From positions 100,572,659-100,636,658 of the forward strand of contig NC_089822.1 in the NCBI RefSeq assembly GCF_035046505.1: a DNA stretch of 64,000 nucleotides, written 5' to 3'. The stretch comes from Tiliqua scincoides. Its lineage: Eukaryota > Chordata > Lepidosauria > Squamata > Scincidae. The position numbers were made by a program, and so were the translations under genes. The notes below the pieces were generated by a model that made no database searches, was not told the origin of the DNA, and saw only the letters and a list, made by a program, of their open reading frames with translations. Numbering within the stretch: the stretch's first letter is position 1; the number at the start of each line of letters is the position of its first letter. Below are positions 58,890 to 64,000 of this stretch, piece by piece.

Positions 58890-59759
58890 GCTTCCCAGTC
58901 CTGCCTATGGCTTTCTAGAAGGCATCTGGATGGCCACTGTGAGAGCAGGAGGCTGAACTAGAAGGCCTATTGGTCTAATCTGGCAGAGTTCTTATCTTGC
59001 CACAAGATGAGAGTTCTAGGGTAAAACACTAGTCATCATTTTGCCCCTTCTCAGACTAGGCATGTTGTTGTTCTGGCCCTGATGTAAACATTCTTACTTA
59101 GCCAAAAAGACCAGATACCAAAGCTACTTCAACAGTTTACCCTGAGAATGACCAGGTGAGATGAGCACGCTTAGAAAAAACAGATTGCAGTGTTCACCAG
59201 AGATGCAGTTTCTAGTGCCACGATGGCCTTTTATATGAGTATTCAACATGAGGAAGATGTGGCCCCAGCTATAAACAGATTGGCCATGAAGTGGCACACG
59301 TTTTATGACGTCTACTCAGGAAAGGCTGTGATACCTCTGGAAGCACTGGCCCCGTGGGCCAGGAGAAATTCTCAACTCTAAATTCATTCATTTATAATTT
59401 CCAACAAAATGAAAACCCTTCTCCCTGCCTCAGCATATGCAGAACCAAGCACTGCAGAAAGAGGAAGAGGTCATTACCGAGAAATATATGTTGCCATCAG
59501 GAAGGACGCCACCGATCACAATGTCTGCCCCGGGCATCTCTCCGTGATGGGTAAAGCCAAAAGCCACCCATCCAGTTGACTGAACTTGAAGATCAAAGGT
59601 GATCATGTCGTCTCCATGGTCCCATCGCAGATAGATCTGGTGCGTGCGGTCTAAGAACACTGAGAAACGCAGTGCATTGGTTGAGGAGTGACTGGAGCAA
59701 AGGCACAGGGTGCACAAGAGAAATAAGAGGCTTTTCATACACGGATGGCTCATCGTCAT
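40646..59759 (-). CDS. MOXD2: MOXD2, DBH-like copper monooxygenase, complete, 13 coding exons
   Basis: Exons in transcript order: 59759-59478, 57809-57663, 57230-57069, 55797-55714, 53638-53471, 52440-52338, 50545-50379, 49337-49246, 48389-48293, 48183-48124, 47731-47601, 41854-41740, 40885-40646. All have AG/GT borders and agreeing phases, giving 1848 bases and 615 residues, close to human MOXD1 (613). Signal peptide (SLLFLLCTLCLC), DOMON domain (about 35-170, WVAFGFTHHGEMPGADIVIG), then the two monooxygenase domains. Copper ligands are all present: HH at 239-240 (MVHHILVY), H307 (LEIHYSNF), H388/H390 (LLHTHLCG) and M463 (NEMCLAF). A C-terminal hydrophobic tail (ALLFIPLGFTWLL) suggests a membrane or GPI anchor. 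Members act in the secretory pathway; the substrate of MOXD2 is unknown. Position next to a TAS2R and CLEC5A supports MOXD2 rather than MOXD1. Two later in-frame ATGs (59753, 59738) could also serve as start. Confidence 0.93.
42847..45224 (-). pseudogene. CR1 ORF2, endonuclease plus reverse transcriptase, broken
   Basis: The 512-codon stretch 45224-43686 holds a complete-looking APE-type endonuclease (YANARSLRAK, ITETWW, GDFNYPHIDW, GNSDHAAI) and the start of the RT (DKLKINKSPGPDGIHP). A second stretch, 43734-42847 in another frame, continues with WRIANVTPIFKKG, YRPVSLTSIPGK and YLDFQKAFDTVPH. The segment with GVPQGS and the YADD-type catalytic box is missing between FSQWRK and KNQNFRY. The C-terminal piece (42860-42579) lies in yet another frame. 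Confidence 0.92.
45356..46261 (-). CDS. CR1 ORF1 protein, zinc-finger-like plus SGNH esterase
   Basis: Uninterrupted 301-codon frame. Residues 16-42 hold CIEC and CPRC, a CX2C...CX2C zinc-finger-like pair. Residues about 43-60 form a short charged coiled coil (LRERVRSLEALVADLEKR). From about residue 133 comes a GDSL/SGNH hydrolase: LLVVGDSIIRN with the serine, VHVGTNDVGK with the Asn block, and DGLHLN with the Asp-His pair. In CR1 elements this protein binds RNA and membranes and aids transposition. The frame looks whole although ORF2 is not. Confidence 0.93.
   Translation of the reverse strand: MQSDSQQQGGGYPVFCIECHMYDYMPLGHKSWVCPRCKELQGLRERVRSLEALVADLEKRRQPEEDRGETSGDDQASFQPQACSSSAARVGSLGTGGRHPGEEGNNPLGGIPSPGDGPVSERTRDTPRREGSRGLLVVGDSIIRNIERGVCNGCEDRMVTCLPGAKVADITSRLHRLVDSAGGEVAAVVHVGTNDVGKCSWEVLEAKFRLLGRKLKARTSKVAFSEVLPVPRAGPARQAEIRGLNAWMRRWCREEGFRFVRHWGTFWDKQGLYKRDGLHLNQNGTRLLAHNIKKVAEQLLN
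46601..47053. other. MOXD2 intron 11, 5' part; nothing recognised
   Basis: GC-rich sequence possibly still CR1 5' leader up to about 46.7 kb, then AT-rich intron without features. Confidence 0.3.
47050..47400. repeat. partial GC-rich MITE-like copy (CCAATCCTATCC end)
   Basis: GGTTCCAATCCTATCCTCCA, then TGGTGGTGTATGTCAAAGGA and ATAAGATCTGGCACACAT. A similar order occurs near 57850-57980. No right inverted end found. Confidence 0.4.
49624..50215. repeat. GC-rich MITE-like copy in MOXD2 intron 7
   Basis: GCACAATCCTGACCCTCACT is partly duplicated at the left. The body (TTGCAAAACTGCCGTAAGGC, GAGTAGACCCATTGGGGCCA) matches 52726. The right end GCGCAAGTTAGG is degraded. Confidence 0.6.
50735..50838 (+). 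mobile_element. old CR1-like LINE, 3' end
   Basis: GGACTCGATGATCTCTTGGT, then CTGATCCAGGAAGATAATTC and TTCTGTTCTTACAG fit a diverged CR1 3' end. Confidence 0.6.
51087..51225 (-). mobile_element. 5S-rRNA-derived SINE
   Basis: Reverse-oriented copy of the SINE at 38088. The minus strand holds GGAAGCTAAGCAGGGTCAGG and TTGGATGGGAGACCGC, then the same non-5S tail TTTCGAGACTGAAGGTTGCC. It is in MOXD2 intron 6. Confidence 0.9.
51747..52032. mobile_element. probable hAT-type MITE, relative of 14428
   Basis: Ends CAGAGCTGGCCC and GGGCCGGCTCTG are inverted. Flanks GGTGAGAG and GATGGGAG match at 6 of 8 bases. The body (GCACCTGAGGCAGC, CTCTCCAATGTTCTAG) corresponds to the reverse of 14428. Confidence 0.55.
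52726..53292. repeat. GC-rich MITE-like copy with both ends
   Basis: GGGGCCCAATCCTAACTGCC at the left, GCACAAGTTAGGATTGCGCT at the right. At 567 bp it is the most complete long copy of this family, inside MOXD2 intron 5. Confidence 0.7.
54018..54113. repeat. terminal fragment of the 52726 family
   Basis: GTACAATCCTATCTTGTGCT, then GGAGCAGGCAAGCCAGGAGG and CCAAAGTGGCTCAGCCGG match the left part of 36340 and 63484. Confidence 0.6.
54624..54662. repeat. (CA)n microsatellite
   Basis: About 19 units. Confidence 0.95.
54990..55010. repeat. poly(T) run
   Basis: Run of about 21 T after TTTTTTATG repeats. Confidence 0.9.
55082..55547. mobile_element. hAT-type MITE with 8-bp target duplication
   Basis: Starts CAGGGGTGCCCAAA, ends TTTTGGACACCCCTG, flanked by the perfect repeat CTCTAGAT (55074-55081 and 55548-55555). 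Same orientation as 1681 and nearly the same length; both lie at a TCTAGA-like site. In MOXD2 intron 4. Confidence 0.92.
58644..58673. repeat. (AG)n microsatellite
   Basis: About 15 units inside the old CR1-like fragment. Confidence 0.95.
58852..58890. repeat. (CTA)n microsatellite
   Basis: About 13 units inside the old CR1-like fragment. Confidence 0.95.
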
Positions 59760-59845
59760 AGGAGCAGAGGGAATATTCTCTTATCTCCTTCTCACTCTTT
59801 CTGACTGAGATCCCCCCTAAGCTAGCTAGATGATGTAGAGACCCG

Positions 59846-59854
59846 TTATATATG
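59846..59854 (-). promoter_or_regulatory. candidate TATA box of MOXD2
   Basis: Minus strand CATATATAA lies about 90 bases before the first MOXD2 ATG (59759). A transcription start near 59820 would leave a leader of about 60 bases. Confidence 0.45.
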
Positions 59855-59889
59855 TGAGCCGGGCAAGGCTGGGACCAGTTCCAGAGGGC

Positions 59890-60724
59890 AGTAACTTTGG
59901 TTCTGCATATCAGATTTAAAAGGTAGGCTGTGTGTCATTTTATATAATCAAGTGGCATCCTTCCCAAAGGGTTAGGTGGGAGGTTTTTCCATGCACCTGT
60001 GTCACCAACGTACAATAGCTCCTTCTGCAAGTATTTGGTGGTGAACGATTCCATTAAGTGTCAAGTGAAGTTGCAAATTTTCAAATTATGTAAATGTGCT
60101 ATCATAATGCGCGTGGTTGATTCGTTAATCCAAAAACAACAACATCTTGAGGAAAAGAAAAGGACAGAAACGCCAGCCACAGCAATTTCAAAGGCCAACA
60201 CGGCAGTCTTAAACCTGCTCTGCAAAAACGGCAAAGTTTATACAAATTTAATGTTTGATGTCAAAACGTTCATTCTGGGTCAGCTCATGTGTGCCAGAGG
60301 GCCATGGGGCTTTGCCCAAGGACCCCACACAACCAGATGCTGATGCTGTTTTTAGAAGCTGAGATCATCATGGTCTAAAATAATACGCATTCCTATCAAT
60401 CCATCCAAGCTGCAGATGGTAATGGCCTTGACTTGACTTTAGCATTAGTTTAATGCTCTGTGGACCATATTTGTATCAGCTTTCATTCATTCTCAAAATG
60501 CACACTCTGCAAGCCACCGCCAAGAATGGGTGGCTGTTTTGTTTCCCTAGCCAGTCCTCCCTCTGCGACACAGGTCTGGCATGGAATTTATCACAGGCCC
60601 CGTGACACTCCCTGCTGCCTGTGCATGGCTGTGTGTGATCCTGAAAGGATAATGCCCATAAGGTTTTGCCTGTGTTTCTTCTCAATGTCCATTCTCATTA
60701 AGCTCCATCTTTTGATCTATCGTA
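59890..60724. other. upstream of MOXD2; nothing recognised
   Basis: A 114-codon plus-strand open frame (59999-60343) resembles no family I know and has no splice or promoter context, so I do not call it a gene. Confidence 0.35.
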
Positions 60725-60732
60725 CTGTAGGT

Positions 60733-61095
60733 CAGTGTTTCTCAAACTGTGGGTCGGGACCCACTAGGTGGGTCGCGAGCCAATTTCAGGAGGGTCCCCA
60801 TTCATTTCAACATTTTATTTTTAATATATTAGACTTGTTGCTATCATGGCACGTGACTGCATTGGGGAAATGTTACAGATCTGTACTTTTAACAGGCTAC
60901 TCTGTATATACTTTTAACAATGATGGTCAATGGGACTTACTCCTGAGTAAGTGTGGGAAGGCTTGCAACCTAAGATTGTTAACAAATTTTCCTGCTTGAT
61001 GATGTCATTTCCGGTCATGACATCACTTCTGGTGGTTCCTGACAGATTCTCATTCTAAAAAGTGGATCTGGGTGCTAAAAGTGTGAGAACTTCTG
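60733..61095. mobile_element. hAT-Charlie-like MITE
   Basis: Left end CAGTGTTTCTCAAACTGTGG, right end AAAAGTGTGAGAACTTCTG. Flanks CTGTAGGT (60725-60732) and CTGTAGGC (61096-61103) match at 7 of 8 bases. Internal CCACTAGGTGGGTCGCGAGC is shared with 13878. A related palindromic scrap (CAATGGGACTTACTCCTGAG) lies inside. Confidence 0.82.
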
Positions 61096-61259
61096 CTGTA
61101 GGCTTTTCTGTCTAGAATACACACTCATTCAGTCTTGAGACTAGGATACAACCCACTCTGTTCTTACTGGCAACTATCAATTTATGGAACACCTGCCACA
61201 GATCCAGCTTCCAACTTCTGCATATCCAATGAAAGGTGTGAAAAGGGGCAGGTAAAAGG

Positions 61260-62652
61260 CACACATAGATGAACAGGCCTTGCTGAGGGAGAATCAGCAT
61301 GGCTTCTGTAAGGTAAGTCTTGCCTCACAAACCTTATAGAATTCTTTGAAAAGGTCAACAGGCATGTGGATGTGGGAGAACCCGTGGACATTATATATCT
61401 GGACTTTCAGAAGGTGTTCGACACGGTCCCTCACCAAAGGCTACTAAAAAATCTTCACAGTAAGGGAATTAGAGGACAGGTCCTCTCGTGGATTGAGAAC
61501 TGGTTGAAGGCCAGGAAACAGAGAGTGGGTGTCAATGGGCAATTTTCACAATGGAGAGAAGTGAAAAGCGGTGTGCCCCAAGGATCTGTCCTGGGACCGG
61601 TGCTTTTCAACCTCTTCATAAATGACCTGGAGACAGGGTTGAGCAGTGAGCTGCAGACGACACCAAACTTTTCCGAGTAGTGAAGACCAGAAGTGATTGT
61701 GAGGAGCTCCAGAAGGATCTCTCCAGACTGGCAGAATGGGCAACAAAATGGCAGATGCGCTTCAATGTCAGTAAGTGTAAAATCATGCACATTGGGGCAA
61801 AAAATCAAAACTTCACTAGGCTAATCGGTTCTGAGCTGTCTGTGACAGATCAGGAGAGAGATCTTGGGGTGGTGGTGGACAGGTCGATGAAAGTGTCGAC
61901 CCAATGTGCGGCGGCAGTAAAGAAGGCCAATTCTATGCTTGGGATCATTAGGAAAGGTATTGAGAACAAAACAGCTAATATTATAATGCCATTGTACAAA
62001 TCAATGGTAAGGCCACACCTGGAGTATTGTGTCCAGTTCTGGTCGCCGCATCTCAAAAAAGACAGTGGAAATGGAAAAAGTGCAAAAGAGAGCGACTAAG
62101 TTGATTACGGGGCTGGGGCACCTTCCTTATGAGGAAAGGCTATGGCGTTTGGGCCTCTTTAACCAAGAAAAGAGGTGCCTGAGGGGGGACATGATTGAGA
62201 CATACAAAAATATGCAGGGGATGGACAGAGTGGGTAGAGAGATGCTCTTTACACTCTCACATAACACCAGAACCAGGGGACATCCACTAAAATTGAGTGT
62301 TGGGAGAGTTAGAACAGACATAAGAAAATATTTCTTTACTAAGCATGTGGTTGGTCTGTGGAACTCCTTGCCACAGGATGTGGTGATGGCGTCTGGCCTG
62401 GACGCCTTTAAAAGGGGATTGGACAAGTTTCTGGAGGAAAAATCCATTACGGGGTATAAGCCATGATGTGCAACCTCCTGATTTTAGAAATGGGCTATGT
62501 CAGAATGCCAGATGCAAGGGAGGGCACCAGGATGAGGTCTCTTGTTATCTGGTGTGCTCCCTGGGGCATTTGGTGGGCCGCTGTGAGATACAGGAAGCTG
62601 GTCTAGATGGGCCTATGGCCTGATCCAGTGGGGCTGTTCTTATGTTCTTAGG
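61260..62652 (+). mobile_element. 5'-truncated CR1 LINE
   Basis: Begins in the reverse transcriptase (HGFCK), continues with [19 protein letters not shown] and [18 protein letters not shown], then CNG-type RT tail CKIMHIGAKNQNF, VRPHLEYCVQFWSPHL and KYFFTKHVVGLWNSLP. It ends GGGGCTGTTCTTATGTTCTTA. The frame is split into at least three (61366-61680, 61680-62099, 62029-62466). The stretch that should hold the FADDTKLF box is shortened ([12 protein letters not shown]), so it is inactive. Close similarity to the 42-46 kb copy suggests the same young subfamily. Confidence 0.95.
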
Positions 62653-62726
62653 AACTCTGCAGGCATTAGTGGTCCTTGTGTAGGCTCTATATGCATGATT
62701 GGAAAATATTAAGTACATAGAGTTCC

Positions 62727-63158
62727 AAATCACATGGGATAGCCTATGTGCGGAGCAGCCCACAGCTGTATATGAACAAAGCCTTTCAGCTGAACAAAGC
62801 CCTTCAGTTGAAGGTATAAAGTTTAGGGGTAATGGGAGTGTGCCAGGCACAATCTGAGCTCCCCTGTCCATGTGTTCAGTTAATACATAGTTGGAAGAAA
62901 GAAGGTGATTATAATCACGGTGATATGGAAATCTACTCATCCATGCAAAGCCACATCATAATGTGAACATTTATCTTTTCCTATGTGAAATGGAACTGAA
63001 CTGATGGAGATGTACCAAACCTGCAACTGATTTTGTACTAGCCTGGACGAGAACCAAACAAAATGGCTTTCATCACAGGCTGACCCATACAGGAACCAAA
63101 CTTGAAAATCACATGGGATAGCCTATGTGCGGAGCAGCCCACAGTTGTATATGAACAA
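62727..63158. repeat. pair of 53-bp direct repeats
   Basis: 62727-62779 and 63106-63158 are identical except for one base (CACAGCTGTATATG versus CACAGTTGTATATG). They are 326 bp apart and match no other repeat in the window. Confidence 0.9.
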
Positions 63159-63483
63159 GCTGGCTATTGATAAACCAGTAGAGGGGCCTTAAAAGAAAAG
63201 TGTCTCTGCCTTACTGAGGTAGTCTGGGCAGCATTGTTTGAACAATATTTACATCATATTAGAGTATGAATGAAAGAAACAACCCTTCTGCCGTTGTGCC
63301 TTTGACTGAAGGATGGCGTACAGGAAACATGACCTCAAAGGGCAAATCTTCCAAGAAAATGAATACTGGTTGCTAGGAAAGGTAAACCTCAGAAGCCAAC
63401 TGGTTTAGCCTGAAGACTGATTAGTGCTTCTTTTCTGCCATCATTTCATTTCCACCCTATCCCATTATATAATGCAATTTACA

Positions 63484-64000
63484 GCACAATCCTATCTTGC
63501 ACTGGAACAGGCAGGCCAGGAGGCTTGCACTATACCCAGCGCAAGATGGTGCCCAAAGTGGCTCAGCCCAAAGTGGCTCAGCTGGAGGTAAGGGGAAACT
63601 CTTCCCCTTACCACTGGGGTAAGCCACGGCAGCCCCAATGAGTCTCCTCAGACTTGTGCCACTTCTGGAGATGGCATAAGTTCAAGGAGAGCGGAGCAGC
63701 TTGCAGCTACTCCATGCTGCTCGGGAATGGTGGGGGGAATTGGGGGAGCCCCGCCTCCATGCTGCTCGGGAATGGGGGGAATGGGGAGCTCCACCTTCTG
63801 CTCCCCGCTTGCCCACCCACCCCTGGGACTGTCCTCCCCCTGCCCTCCCCCTGCCGTAGAATGCCTCCCTCCTGCCTCCTCCACGCCCTTCCCAGAGCTT
63901 TGTGTTGGCTGAACTCAAGGCATGCAAGACTCCTCTGCACAGTCGGCGCAGAGGCTGGATTCTGCCTCTGCGGGCCGGTGCACGTCCCTGTGCCGGCCCA
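63484..64000. repeat. GC-rich MITE-like copy, cut by the window end
   Basis: GCACAATCCTATCTTGCACT, then GGAACAGGCAGGCCAGGAGG and CTCAGCTGGAGGTAAGGGGA, with the family's CCCCAATGAGTCTCCTCAGA block. It continues past 64000. Near 63553-63580 GCCCAAAGTGGCTCA is duplicated in tandem. Confidence 0.7.

Larger units (their letters stand above)
58380..59000 (+). mobile_element. old CR1/L3-like LINE, 3' part, with two microsatellites
   Basis: Broken plus-strand frames read LPYEEQLHHLGLCYLEE (compare CR1 LPYEERLRRLGLFSLE), preceded by KDITTLEKMRERATK. The end is GAACTAGAAGGCCTATTGGT, CTAATCTGGCAGAGTTCTTA. It is clearly more diverged than the copies at 42 and 61 kb. In MOXD2 intron 1. Confidence 0.75.

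Noticed and set aside
59999-60343. 114-codon plus-strand ORF upstream of MOXD2
   Set aside because: No family resemblance, promoter or splice context, and length is compatible with chance.
1-64000. retroviral or other capsid-bearing element, CRISPR array, prokaryotic operon
   Set aside because: No gag, integrase, envelope or capsid motifs, no paired long terminal repeats, no spaced short repeats, and the genes are spliced vertebrate genes.

Overview
This window looks like genomic DNA of a squamate reptile (a lizard-type genome). The evidence is vertebrate spliced genes, several CR1 LINE copies ending in the (TTCTTATG) 3' octamer, two 5S-rRNA-derived SINEs of the kind described in Sauria, a tRNA-headed SINE and many hAT-type MITEs. 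The species cannot be named from the sequence alone. I saw no retroviral or other capsid-bearing element.

Host genes, left to right. (1) The 3' part of a plus-strand C-type-lectin gene related to CLEC5A, exons 905-1020 and 4173-4287; its 5' exons lie before the window. (2) An orphan coding exon at 4386-4535 (plus) encoding a type II membrane anchor that I cannot identify. (3) A complete five-exon CLEC5A gene on the minus strand, 17908 down to 11473, 161 codons. It faces gene 1 tail to tail. (4) A single-exon bitter taste receptor (TAS2R) on the plus strand, 31912-32940. (5) A complete 13-exon MOXD2 (DBH-like, copper-type monooxygenase) gene on the minus strand, 59759 down to 40646, 615 codons, with every expected copper ligand present. 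The order CLEC5A - TAS2R - MOXD2 matches human 7q34 (CLEC5A - TAS2R38 - MGAM/MGAM2 - MOXD2P), but no maltase-glucoamylase gene is seen between the receptor and MOXD2 here.

Mobile DNA fills most of the rest. A nearly full-length CR1 (about 42.39-46.6 kb) sits in sense orientation in MOXD2 intron 11. It has an intact ORF1 (zinc-finger-like plus SGNH esterase) and a damaged ORF2. Shorter CR1 pieces lie at 20.9, 27.7, 39.3, 58.4 and 61.3 kb. A decayed L2-like LINE lies at 22.5-23.9 kb. Non-autonomous hAT elements with clear 8-bp target duplications occur at 1681, 8706, 10003, 10790, 14428, 20794, 25284, 27593, 30982, 38801, 55082 and 60733. Two of these were later hit by CR1, which gives a relative insertion order. 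A different, GC-rich MITE-like family with termini like GGGCNCAATCCTA recurs at least ten times. A 40-bp-arm palindrome (18247-18330), a tandem cluster of tRNA-like minihelices with A-rich tails (6.7-6.93 kb) and a separated 53-bp direct repeat (62.7/63.1 kb) are the oddest non-coding structures.

Functionally the genes do not form a pathway. They are a conserved syntenic block of an innate-immunity receptor, a chemosensory receptor and a secretory-pathway monooxygenase. Exon boundaries were derived by hand from splice consensus, reading phase and family resemblance. No alignment or database search was run.
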